Origin: an uncultured beta proteobacterium
GTDB lineage: Bacteria; Pseudomonadota; Gammaproteobacteria; Burkholderiales; Burkholderiaceae
Direction: 5' to 3'
NCBI GenBank assembly: GCA_903821995.1
Contig: CAIJNI010000026.1
Span: forward strand, 1 to 52,392
DNA length: 52,392 nt
Shown here: piece by piece, positions 27,138-35,642 of the stretch
Position numbering within the stretch: position 1 is the stretch's first letter
How the letters are laid out: every line of letters begins with the position of its first letter
Notes under the pieces: generated by a model
What the model was told of the DNA's origin: nothing
Databases searched by the model: none
Seen by the model: only the letters and a program-made list of their open reading frames with translations
Position numbers and translations under genes: made by a program

Positions 27138-28157
27138 TTAAGCTGGATGCCTACCCACCATAAATAAATGATCAGGATCATCCGTTACAGGTAAATGGCT
27201 TGCTACTAAACCAGCACGCAAGGACTTCATAAAGCGGTCAGGAATTCGCATTGCCGGCGCTCTTAATGGGCCACCATTAAATCCAGCTAACCAGTCTTGG
27301 TATTTCCACATCGTTCGATTTAACACCCCTGCACCACCAAAATAAGCTTGTGTTGCAACGTTGTGTGCGCCTCTTGCAGGATTAACTTGCCAATATAGCT
27401 CCATGGCTTTTTCAAATTGACCTTTTTGAGCTAATGCAAAAGCTTTAGGATAATAGTCACTCATCCACTGCGTATTACTAGTTCCTGAAAACTGTAAATT
27501 CATGAAACCCATTAATGGAATTGCATCAGATTCAATGGGGCAACTAATAACAACCTCTTTGTTGAAGTGATAAAACATTTCACATACCCCACCAATTAAA
27601 GGGTAACCTTGCTCTGATTTAATCGCGACAATATTAGGTATATCTTTTAAAAGTTTTCTAACAAAATTTAGAGACATTCCTGCAGGATGGACACGCTCAA
27701 ATCCCCACATAGGAATAGGAAATATCATGACCCCCATCGTGGTTGAATCACAGAACTCTTTTGTATAGTCATAGATTTCCTGCTCTGTAGATGGCCAAAA
27801 TTGAGGTGGGTAGGCCAACAAGACCATATCAGCACCTGCTTTTTCTGCAAGTTTTGCCGCATGAATGTTGTCCGCTAAAGTCCCAAATGCCGCATGAAAA
27901 ATAAGCTTCATTTTATCGCCAACCGTGTCTTTAGCCCATGCTGTATATTGAGCATTTTCTTCAGGGGTGATAGCTACTTCTGCGCATAAGAGTGTATAGG
28001 TATAACCCAAATCGAGCGCTTTTTGTACATCGAATCGAATCGCTTTCTCATTTAAATTTTTAAGGTCTGAGGTAAATGTTGGTATTGTGACAGCTGAACA
28101 ACCCAGCATATTTTGTCTAGCCCAAGCACGCGCATCTTCTTTTTTATAATTTGCCAT
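27138..28157 (-). CDS. DapA/DHDPS-family lyase or hydratase, long form
   Basis: A 339-residue class I aldolase-fold protein. The Schiff-base lysine is clear in NIVAIKSEQG (Lys180). The usual catalytic Tyr of the YNxP motif is replaced (MIFPIPMWGF), and the TTGE motif is absent (LLCAEVAIT). The C-terminal extension of about 40 residues beyond normal DapA is not familiar. It is therefore not lysine-biosynthetic DapA. It probably cleaves or dehydrates another 2-oxo acid. It is the third gene of a Bug / ornithine cyclodeaminase-like / DapA-like unit (gaps of 19 and 12 bases), which suggests catabolism of an imported small acid. Confidence 0.85.
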   Translation of the reverse strand: MANYKKEDARAWARQNMLGCSAVTIPTFTSDLKNLNEKAIRFDVQKALDLGYTYTLLCAEVAITPEENAQYTAWAKDTVGDKMKLIFHAAFGTLADNIHAAKLAEKAGADMVLLAYPPQFWPSTEQEIYDYTKEFCDSTTMGVMIFPIPMWGFERVHPAGMSLNFVRKLLKDIPNIVAIKSEQGYPLIGGVCEMFYHFNKEVVISCPIESDAIPLMGFMNLQFSGTSNTQWMSDYYPKAFALAQKGQFEKAMELYWQVNPARGAHNVATQAYFGGAGVLNRTMWKYQDWLAGFNGGPLRAPAMRIPDRFMKSLRAGLVASHLPVTDDPDHLFMVGRHPA

Positions 28158-28169
28158 TTTGTCTCTTTC

Positions 28170-29189
28170 TTATTTATTCCATTTTAAAACGGGTTGAATA
28201 CTATCAGGCATTGCTAATCCAATTAAATTTTGTGTTGCTTTTTCATATAGCATCTCAGCTACAACAATATCTTGAAGAGCTGAACCCACTGACTTAAACA
28301 GTAATATTTTTTGATCAAAGTGATCAACTTTATATTTCTTGCTCACGACATCCGATAAGGAGATGAGCTTGTCCGCAAATTGAACACCCTCTTTACTAGC
28401 AACAATCATATCGCCAGTGTCTAGGGTGATTTCATCTGGCATATCTGCCACAATCAAATCAGACTTATCAATCACCATAGAATCAACTTCTCTTTGTTCA
28501 GGAAGCGTTGATCCTATAGAAACAATCATCATTCCAGGTCTTAACCAATCCCCCTTAATCACCGGTGACTCATCATGTGAGCGGGCTGCACATATCACCA
28601 GATCTGATCCAATCACGGCTTCTTTCGCAGAAGACACCGCTGAAATATTTAGATGTGGATAATTTTTCTTAAATCCATCTACAAATTTGTTACGGTTAAT
28701 TTCTGTAGGACTAAATACTTTACATAACTCTGCTTGCCGAATTTGTAACACTGCCTCAAGCTGTCCATGTGCTTCAAATCCAGATCCAATTAATGCTATC
28801 TTCAATGCTTTATTCGGTGTAAGAAATTTAACCGCCAACGCAGAAGTAGCCGCTGTCCGAAAAGCAGTCACATGGTTACCATCAATAGTAGCCGCTAAGT
28901 GAGTGGTACTTGTATCAAATAATGAGATTAAATAACTCACACATTTATTCTTAGGTGAAGCCGCAATCAACTTGTTCCCCATATACTTACCGCTAGGAGA
29001 AATGGCTGTCATACTCCTTAACCAAACACCTGGGCCTCTAGCAACTGCCCTAGGTGGCGTCATATGATGATCAATCGTCAAACTATACGCATTTTCTAAT
29101 GCAGTTATTGCGCTTTTCCAATCACTTAAGGCACATACATCATCGTCAGATAAAAAAATTGTTGGGATCGGTTTTTGTAATTCAGTCAT
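28170..29189 (-). CDS. Ornithine cyclodeaminase / mu-crystallin family protein
   Basis: A 339-residue NAD(P)-binding protein. The Rossmann motif ALIGSGFEAHGQLEA (glycine-rich GSGxxA type) and the preceding AAATSALAVKFL-type helix region (FRTAATSALAVKFL) match the family. MTAISPSGKYMGNKL and the C-terminal FKSVGSALQDIVVAE are also characteristic. Members include ornithine cyclodeaminase, alanine dehydrogenase and ketimine reductases. Sequence alone does not choose among them. It sits between a Bug solute receptor and a DapA-like lyase, so it may act on an imino or amino acid derived from the imported substrate. Confidence 0.88.
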   Translation of the reverse strand: MTELQKPIPTIFLSDDDVCALSDWKSAITALENAYSLTIDHHMTPPRAVARGPGVWLRSMTAISPSGKYMGNKLIAASPKNKCVSYLISLFDTSTTHLAATIDGNHVTAFRTAATSALAVKFLTPNKALKIALIGSGFEAHGQLEAVLQIRQAELCKVFSPTEINRNKFVDGFKKNYPHLNISAVSSAKEAVIGSDLVICAARSHDESPVIKGDWLRPGMMIVSIGSTLPEQREVDSMVIDKSDLIVADMPDEITLDTGDMIVASKEGVQFADKLISLSDVVSKKYKVDHFDQKILLFKSVGSALQDIVVAEMLYEKATQNLIGLAMPDSIQPVLKWNK

Positions 29190-29208
29190 AAAAATTTCTA
29201 ACCATCCT

Positions 29209-30177
29209 TTAATTTATTTTTATATTTGCAGCAGTTGCAATTTTTTTGTACTGCAGCAAGTCTTTGCTAATTTGTTTTGCTAACATGTCTGGCGTTCCAG
29301 TAAATGCATTTAACCCCATATCCGCTAATTTTTTCTTCACACTCGGATCATTATTAGCAAAATTTAATGCTTGATTTAGTTTTTGAATAATCGGATCTGG
29401 AGTTCCAGCAGGCGCAAAAACAGCGAGCCAAGATGAGAAAGTGAATTCAGTAAAACCTGACTCACCCACAGTGGGTACTTGAGGGTATCGTGGGTCACGC
29501 TGTGTATCGGTCACGGCAATAATTTTGACACGCCCACCATCCACAAAAGGTTTAACCGCACCCTCAAATGCAAAGTCGATCCGCCCAGCAGCGACCTCTT
29601 GAGATGCTAAGGAGGTCGATTTGTAAGGCACATGTAACATTTTTGTACCCGTGAGAATCATCAAGTGCTCACCTAAAAAATGAGTACCACTTCCTATACC
29701 AGCACTACCATACGTTAATTTCCCAGGATTTTTCTTGGCAAATTCAATCATCTCAGACATATTATTCCAACTGACATTTGAATTAACGATCATGGCCATG
29801 CCGTAGAACGCACTAAGGCCAATCGGAGCTAAGTCGGTTTCAGCGTTATATCCTGGATCCGGATCTACTGCTGGAAGTATGGAATAGCTATTATTGTTTA
29901 AATAGAGCGTATACCCATCTTTAGGGGATTTCATTGCAACCATAGTTCCTAACTTAGTACCAGCGCCAGGACGGTTATCAATGAGCATGGGCTGACCTAA
30001 ATAGTCTCCCATTTTTTCCATGATAATTCGAGCACCCATATCTGTAACTCCCCCCGCAGGAAAAGGAACAATAACCTTAATGGGATGGTTGGGATAATTT
30101 TGTTGCGCGTAACAAATACTATTAAGCGAAGTGTAAAGAAATAACATTCCGCAAGCAATGCGTAAAAGCTGTCTCAT
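29209..30177 (-). CDS. Bug family (TctC-like) periplasmic solute-binding protein
   Basis: A 322-residue secreted receptor of the tripartite tricarboxylate transporter family. After the signal peptide (MRQLLRIACGMLFLYTS, cleavage near CYAQQ) comes the Bug start YPNHPIKVIVPFPAGGVTD. The PGAGTKLGT loop, the VPYKS segment and the C-terminal VGESGFTEF region follow. These proteins bind carboxylates and related metabolites. No TctA or TctB gene is in the window. The ATG at 30177 is chosen because GAAGGAAAT lies before it. The gene opens the Bug-OCD-DapA unit. Confidence 0.92.
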   Translation of the reverse strand: MRQLLRIACGMLFLYTSLNSICYAQQNYPNHPIKVIVPFPAGGVTDMGARIIMEKMGDYLGQPMLIDNRPGAGTKLGTMVAMKSPKDGYTLYLNNNSYSILPAVDPDPGYNAETDLAPIGLSAFYGMAMIVNSNVSWNNMSEMIEFAKKNPGKLTYGSAGIGSGTHFLGEHLMILTGTKMLHVPYKSTSLASQEVAAGRIDFAFEGAVKPFVDGGRVKIIAVTDTQRDPRYPQVPTVGESGFTEFTFSSWLAVFAPAGTPDPIIQKLNQALNFANNDPSVKKKLADMGLNAFTGTPDMLAKQISKDLLQYKKIATAANIKIN

Positions 30178-30322
30178 TTTATTTCCTTCAATGGTTTGAA
30201 TCAAATCAGAAGGTATTACTTTTTTATTTATGCTTTATATTAGCATTAAGTTTTTAACATGCCAAATTTTATTTTGCAATTAGCCACAATTGCAAATTTA
30301 GCCCCAATCTCAATCTCTTTGA

Positions 30323-31753
30323 CTAGCCTACAAGAACGACTCGGTCAGGATTCATGAGGTTATGTGGGTCAAGTGCTTTTTTAATTGAAAGCATGGTTTC
30401 ATAAGCCTGCTCACCACGATGTGCCTTTAATACACCAGCTTTACTTTGACCGATCCCATGTTCTGCAGAAATCGACCCTTTATATTTGTCAACTTGTGCG
30501 TAAACAATTTCAGAAATACGACTTTCGTAGTTATTAACAAATTCTGAAAAATCCGCACCTATCGGGGGCGACATGTTGTAATGTAAATTACCATCTCCCA
30601 AATGTCCAAAATTAATCACTCGAAGGCCTGGAAATTCTTTTTTCAACATCGCATCAGTCTGTGTTATAAAATGCGTCATAGACGATAGCGGCAAGGTAAT
30701 GTCGTGCTTGATGTTGCCACCCTCCATCGCCTGGGCAAGTGTAATATGATCACGCATCTGCCAAAAGTGATTAACTTGAGTCAAGTTCTCAGCAACAATA
30801 GCATCTGTGATCGTATTACTCTCAAGCGCATGCTCTAGGATATTCTCAAAGATTTGACGGGCGTGAGCTTCACTTTCTTGATCTGAGAGCTCAATCAATA
30901 CAATTAAATTAGGATCACCTGCCATGGGATTTTTAAATTGTTTGAAATGTAGCTCAATCAGAGATAGAGATTCTCTTGTCATCATTTCAAAACCAGATAG
31001 CAGTCCAGACCCCATTTGCTGACAGATTCTTAATAACTCTATCGCTTTAGGAATACTATCCAAAGAAACGAGCGCAGTCCATTGTGTCTTAGGCAACGGA
31101 AATAACTTGAAAATCGCCTGGGTGATAATCCCTAAAGTACCTTCAGATCCAATAAATAAATGTCGCAAATCATAGCCAGTATTGTCTTTTCGAAGGCTCC
31201 TCAGGCTATTAATCACCTGCCCTTGCGCATTAACAACTTCTAATCCCAAACATTGTTCACGGGCATTGCCATAACGTAGCACATTCGTACCTCCCGCATT
31301 AGTTGCTAGATTGCCGCCAAGTGTACAACTCCCTTCTGACCCTAAACTCAGTGGGAATAAGAAACCTTTACTCTGCGCCATTTCCTGCGCTACTTGTAAA
31401 ATACATCCGCCCTCTACAGTCATAGTTTGATTAGCTTGGTCTAACTCAATAATACGATTCATCAGTTTCAAACTAATAAGAATCTGCTGACCACTTTGAT
31501 TGGGGACAGCACCGCCAACCATACTTGTATTGCCCCCCTGCGGAACCATAGAAATTTGGTACTTTTGACATATTTTGACAATATCACTAACTTGCTGTGT
31601 CGACTTAGGAAGGACAACAGCCAGAGCTAAGCCTGTATATTTTTTTCTCCAGTCAGTCAGGTACGAAGCCTGATCAATCTCATCCGTAATGACATAGCGC
31701 TGCCCAAGAATAAGCGTCAATTCCTTTAAGAATTCTTGAGTAGATTCGTTCAT
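30323..31753 (-). CDS. FAD-linked 2-hydroxyacid dehydrogenase, GlcD/D2HGDH-like
   Basis: A flavoprotein of about 476 residues. The FAD-binding PCMH domain shows VVLPKSTQQVSDIVKICQ, VPQGGNTSMVGGAVP and GSEGSCTLGGNLATNAGG. The C-terminal oxidase domain shows NFGHLGDGNLHYNMSP and SAEHGIGQSK. This set marks the D-lactate / D-2-hydroxyglutarate / glycolate oxidase group. I cannot name the substrate. Its stop is 145 bases before the Bug gene on the same strand, so it may belong to the same regulon. A TTG at 31783 could add ten residues, but I prefer the ATG. Confidence 0.9.
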   Translation of the reverse strand: MNESTQEFLKELTLILGQRYVITDEIDQASYLTDWRKKYTGLALAVVLPKSTQQVSDIVKICQKYQISMVPQGGNTSMVGGAVPNQSGQQILISLKLMNRIIELDQANQTMTVEGGCILQVAQEMAQSKGFLFPLSLGSEGSCTLGGNLATNAGGTNVLRYGNAREQCLGLEVVNAQGQVINSLRSLRKDNTGYDLRHLFIGSEGTLGIITQAIFKLFPLPKTQWTALVSLDSIPKAIELLRICQQMGSGLLSGFEMMTRESLSLIELHFKQFKNPMAGDPNLIVLIELSDQESEAHARQIFENILEHALESNTITDAIVAENLTQVNHFWQMRDHITLAQAMEGGNIKHDITLPLSSMTHFITQTDAMLKKEFPGLRVINFGHLGDGNLHYNMSPPIGADFSEFVNNYESRISEIVYAQVDKYKGSISAEHGIGQSKAGVLKAHRGEQAYETMLSIKKALDPHNLMNPDRVVLVG

Positions 31754-31850
31754 AGGGTGTTTTGTAGGATTATTCTTCTTCAATTGAGAATAATCCTAAC
31801 ATCTTTTTAGTAAATACTTGATTAGAGGGAATAAAGCATCCCTTTTAAAC

Positions 31851-32138
31851 TTAATTCCTAGGCTTCATTTCGCACACAGGACGTGGCTCTTCTTCCTTAG
31901 ATTTTTTCTTATTAGGTTTGCTTGGGTCAGATTTTTTTTCTGTTTCCTTTTTCTTCTTCACCTCAGAATCCATAGTATCAATTTTGTATTCACAATCATC
32001 GCGTTTGTCCGTGCATTTCGATGTCATGACTGAACCATCTTTTTTAACAGGACACCACACATATTTCGCAGCAAAAGTAAGTGGAGACATCATCAATAAA
32101 TATGATGCGCAACAGAGTTGAATTAATATCTTTTTCAT
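31851..32138 (-). CDS. Small exported lysine/glutamate-rich protein, unrecognised
   Basis: A 95-residue product with a clear signal peptide (MKKILIQLCCASYLLMMSPL, cleavage near TFA-AK). The mature part starts YVWCPVKKDGSVMTSKCTDKRDDCEY, with three Cys in 25 residues and one near the C-terminus (PVCEMKP), which could form disulfides. A highly charged stretch of Lys, Glu, Asp and Ser follows. I do not recognise the family. Composition and signal suggest a real periplasmic protein. It stands alone, downstream of the radical SAM gene by 77 bases, and no Shine-Dalgarno is visible. Confidence 0.65.
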   Translation of the reverse strand: MKKILIQLCCASYLLMMSPLTFAAKYVWCPVKKDGSVMTSKCTDKRDDCEYKIDTMDSEVKKKKETEKKSDPSKPNKKKSKEEEPRPVCEMKPRN

Positions 32139-32215
32139 AAGGAATTTAGGTGAGTTTGAATTAATCTATGATATTCATAAAAGCATTTTTTTGATAGTGC
32201 GTTTACATAAAAAAT

Positions 32216-33547
32216 TTATCTTAAGTTACAGCTATTGCAAGGTTCAACTGTTCTTCTACTATAAGTATTTAATCTCAGGTTCCTATAATTAGGCTGGTTA
32301 TATATTTCAAGAATAGATTTTTTATTAACATCGCCCCACGGAAAATCGACATGACCATCCATACAGCAATGCTGAACTAACCCACTAGAACTAATCCTAA
32401 ATTCAAACCAATGCGAACAAGGAATATCTGCAATATCACTCGTTATAGGGTTAGATGTTTTTCCCAACCAATTGGTATAGGGCCATAAGCAAGTTTCGAA
32501 GAGAGGGAATTTATCCTTAAAGAATGCAATAAAATGATCATCATTTTCAGAATGATCAAGCAGTCTTGAAATGACAACCCTTGCAGTAAAATTTCCTGTC
32601 TCTTTTAAGTTATGAATCATATGTAAATTTTTTAACATCTTGTCATATGAAATTTTCATCTTTTCTTCATAGACCTCTTTACGATGATCTACAACACTAA
32701 GCCATAAATATCCTAATTTGAAATGTAAGAGCTTGTCTAAATTAATTTTATTTAAAGGGATGGCATTACTAGTCAATGTAATGGAAGCATTAGGCAATTT
32801 TGTAGATATTTTTTCTAAAATTGAAAAAATTCGCTTATCTAAAAAGGGCTCATTCACGCCAAAAGGTGATAACTGAAACCCAACATCTTTAGGAATTTCT
32901 TCTAGGTCAGCGATGATCTTATCTATCAGTGACATTGACATCATCTCGCCCTGCCGTTCTAAATCTGGATATACACAAAAAGTACACTTTGCATTACACA
33001 TTGCATACGTCTCAAAAGCAACATGCATCGGATAATCCAAATACGGGGTTTTCCTCTTACGTAAATTTTCAAGATGATACAAGGTGTCTTGTCCATTTAA
33101 CTGATCAATCGATGCCGCTTGATCAGGATAGTTAATTTTTATGACCCTTTGATATTCTTTAAGAGCGTAGAAAGGTTTATTGATTTTTGAATAAACCTCA
33201 GCCTTGAACAAACTGAGTTCTTCCTCGTTTGAACCTATTAGAGCTAACTCATTGGCACATTGAATAATTTCTGTATATTTGGCCTGGGGTTTTAAAAACT
33301 CAATTTTATTTTTATATCCTTCGACATTATTCGGCTCAAGATCAATGGCTAAATTAATCGAATGAATGGCCTCATGATGTAATCCCAATAAATGACTGGA
33401 TATGGCATAGGCATTGAGCGTTAAAAAATTTCTTTGCGTCCGAATGATATCTTTAAAAATTTGATAAGCAGGCGCAATATTATTTGCATTTAAATACGCA
33501 ACACCTTCTTGAAATCGCTGATTGATTTGCGCATCTAGTAAATTCAT
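32216..33547 (-). CDS. Radical SAM protein with N-terminal TPR region and SPASM-like C-terminus
   Basis: A 443-residue cytoplasmic enzyme. Residues 1-150 are TPR-like helices (AYQIFKDIIRTQRNFLTLNAYA and repeats). The radical SAM cluster motif is CNAKCTFC (about residue 185), followed by FGVNEPFLDKR in place of the usual GGEP loop. The C-terminus has additional Cys in IPCSHWFEF, HCCMDGHVD and EPCNSCN, consistent with an auxiliary SPASM-type Fe-S cluster. AAGG six bases before the ATG supports the start. It follows the HMW1C-like glycosyltransferase by 13 bases, so they are co-transcribed. The substrate could be a protein, peptide or glycan precursor. Confidence 0.87.
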   Translation of the reverse strand: MNLLDAQINQRFQEGVAYLNANNIAPAYQIFKDIIRTQRNFLTLNAYAISSHLLGLHHEAIHSINLAIDLEPNNVEGYKNKIEFLKPQAKYTEIIQCANELALIGSNEEELSLFKAEVYSKINKPFYALKEYQRVIKINYPDQAASIDQLNGQDTLYHLENLRKRKTPYLDYPMHVAFETYAMCNAKCTFCVYPDLERQGEMMSMSLIDKIIADLEEIPKDVGFQLSPFGVNEPFLDKRIFSILEKISTKLPNASITLTSNAIPLNKINLDKLLHFKLGYLWLSVVDHRKEVYEEKMKISYDKMLKNLHMIHNLKETGNFTARVVISRLLDHSENDDHFIAFFKDKFPLFETCLWPYTNWLGKTSNPITSDIADIPCSHWFEFRISSSGLVQHCCMDGHVDFPWGDVNKKSILEIYNQPNYRNLRLNTYSRRTVEPCNSCNLR

Positions 33548-33560
33548 GAAATACCTTAAC

Positions 33561-35402
33561 TTAGACTAATTTAAGCAGCTCTTCACTAAATAATTCTGGG
33601 CGGCCTTTAAATAGATTATTAATTCGATTATTTTTAATTAAATTATTTCTTAGTCTAATTCGCTCATCATCGTTCTTAATTAATCTCAAAGTTGCCTTGA
33701 TATATTCTTCCGTTGAACTAGTGACTAACCACTTTGGCAATCCTAAGCGCTCAAACATTCCCTTATCAATATATTCATGAACCTCAGCACCAATTCGGCA
33801 AACACCTACTAGTCCAACAGATACTGTGTCTACAATCCCATTCGTATTCCCAAATGGAAATGGATTGATAAATAAATCACAATGACGAACAATTTCAATG
33901 TAGTCCTTGAACCCTTGATGGCCATAAATTGTGGCATGTTCACCCGTAAAAAATTTAATCGAATCGTTAAGCTGTACCTTCAACACACCAATACCCTGTC
34001 CAATCAGAAAGTGGAAATGGACTTTTTTAGTGGACCGCTCAATAATTTGTCGACAAGCCATCAAGAATTCAGGATTTATCTTCATCACTGAGGCACAAAC
34101 AGCAATATTCATAACATCCAATGATTCATTAAAAATCGGGGTCAAATCAAGACTCTTCACACTTGCAGAGGGTACATATGGCAATGCATCTTTTGGCAAC
34201 ACTAGTAACTTTTCACTAAACACCAAAGGACTTCCCAAATAATCCTCCTCTACAACCACATAATCAATATATGGAGAATTAGTTGTGGCTGGATGACCTA
34301 AGGCTATGACTTGTAAGGGAGCATTGCGCATATTACTAATGAACATTGTAAAAGGGAACATACCAACACTTGGCATGTATAAAACCTGAGCATCAAACTT
34401 CTCACATGTTTCTTGTATTTCTTTTGTAATTTGATATAAGCCCTTAGCGAGATTAAGATCAATAAACTCATCAAATACATCTTTACCCGCTTGATCAACT
34501 GTAGACTCAAGACCAACACCAACGATGTGAAATCTTTCTTTTGCAGCAATTAAAGTCGTTGAGTGAGTCCTATAGATGGAATGCGACTCAGAAAACCATT
34601 CCAACAGAACGACCATAACCGGTTTGCCGTGAGCATATTGCTTTTTACCTGTAGTTTTTTTGCGATCTTTAAAGCCCCATTCTTCGATCTTTCTACGAAT
34701 GAGTACATTAATAGATCTTTTGATATCGTGTTTGCTTGCAATATCAGCATAACTACAATGCATATAGACATCATGCAATATATTGACAGGCAATAAGTCT
34801 AGGGAATTAATCTCTTTTAAGCGCTCTGGAAGCCACTGGAGTAATACTTCTCTTTTAGAATGGGAGGCAATACTTCCTTGAAAGCGATTTGAAATGAGCG
34901 CTAAAAATAAATTAGCTGCAATGACAGGCGATGTTTGCCAAATTGCTTCCGGATTAAGTTCGATCTCTGACTCAGTCGAATACAACAAACAAAATTTAGT
35001 TAAATATTTTTGTGAAATCTCAAATGGAGAATTTGCTTCCTGCGATAAATTAAGCGCCCGAATCACATGATCGGCATTCTTAAAATGCGTACTTGCAAAT
35101 AATGCTGAAATCCAACGGTGAAATGGCATCATCAACAAGAATCCATCATCAGAAATCGTGTACTCGGGGTCCACAAACAGTGTGGTAATCGCAGAGCAAA
35201 TCCTCGTCAAGATGTGTTGATCGATTGTTTCAGGACTCGTTGTTGAAGATTTCAGCGGATTAGCTGAAAAGGAGCCGTCTAATGCACCATAGTTTTTATC
35301 AAATATCTTGAGTATTGTTAAAAGCTCTTGCGTTGCTTCTTCTTGTTTTTTTAAGTAACAACAATATTCAAAACGTTCTAAATTAAAATCTACGATTTCC
35401 AT
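33561..35402 (-). CDS. HMW1C-like cytoplasmic N-glycosyltransferase (GT41)
   Basis: A 613-residue soluble protein, very close in size to HMW1C/NGT enzymes, which attach glucose or galactose from nucleotide sugar to Asn in NX(S/T). The N-terminal half is an all-helical domain. The GT-B half has the diagnostic segments GHPATTNSPYIDYVVVEEDY and FSEKLLVLPKDALPYVPS, INPFPFGNTNGIVDTVSVGL and GAEVHEYIDKGMFERLGLP. No partner adhesin or two-partner secretion gene is in the window. Instead a radical SAM gene follows at 13 bases. The region appears AT-rich by eye. Family assignment is firm from these motifs, while the target protein is unknown. Confidence 0.9.
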   Translation of the reverse strand: MEIVDFNLERFEYCCYLKKQEEATQELLTILKIFDKNYGALDGSFSANPLKSSTTSPETIDQHILTRICSAITTLFVDPEYTISDDGFLLMMPFHRWISALFASTHFKNADHVIRALNLSQEANSPFEISQKYLTKFCLLYSTESEIELNPEAIWQTSPVIAANLFLALISNRFQGSIASHSKREVLLQWLPERLKEINSLDLLPVNILHDVYMHCSYADIASKHDIKRSINVLIRRKIEEWGFKDRKKTTGKKQYAHGKPVMVVLLEWFSESHSIYRTHSTTLIAAKERFHIVGVGLESTVDQAGKDVFDEFIDLNLAKGLYQITKEIQETCEKFDAQVLYMPSVGMFPFTMFISNMRNAPLQVIALGHPATTNSPYIDYVVVEEDYLGSPLVFSEKLLVLPKDALPYVPSASVKSLDLTPIFNESLDVMNIAVCASVMKINPEFLMACRQIIERSTKKVHFHFLIGQGIGVLKVQLNDSIKFFTGEHATIYGHQGFKDYIEIVRHCDLFINPFPFGNTNGIVDTVSVGLVGVCRIGAEVHEYIDKGMFERLGLPKWLVTSSTEEYIKATLRLIKNDDERIRLRNNLIKNNRINNLFKGRPELFSEELLKLV

Positions 35403-35513
35403 TTTATTTAATCTTAAAGTGATTACTATGTAAGTAACATAGGTTCACTAATGATGAGTCAATCCTTCAGTAGCGCCTGCGTACGATATCAAACCCCGAA
35501 ATTATTTTTCGAA

Positions 35514-35543
35514 ATTGAAGTGTTTATTTAATATCACTTCAAT
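35514..35543. repeat. 9-bp inverted repeat between LysR gene and glycosyltransferase gene
   Basis: ATTGAAGTG (35514-35522) and CACTTCAAT (35535-35543) flank a 12-base A/T loop. A second small stem, CGAAA...TTTCG (35498-35512), adjoins on the left. On the minus strand the pair lies after the LysR stop and about 110 bases before the glycosyltransferase start. It could be a terminator for the LysR gene (no strong U-run) or a leader hairpin of the HMW1C-like operon. Confidence 0.45.
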
Positions 35544-35642
35544 CATAACTTTAACAGGCACGAGCCATACAATTCTTATTAAATTAATAAGTAATTCATA
35601 GTTTTTATTTCCTAAGAATTTGCAGTGTTTACAAGTTTACAT

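Noticed and set aside
31851..32138. Precursor peptide for the radical SAM enzyme
   Set aside because: It has its own signal peptide and a separate gap of 77 bases, and no leader/core pattern or NX(S/T) site is visible.
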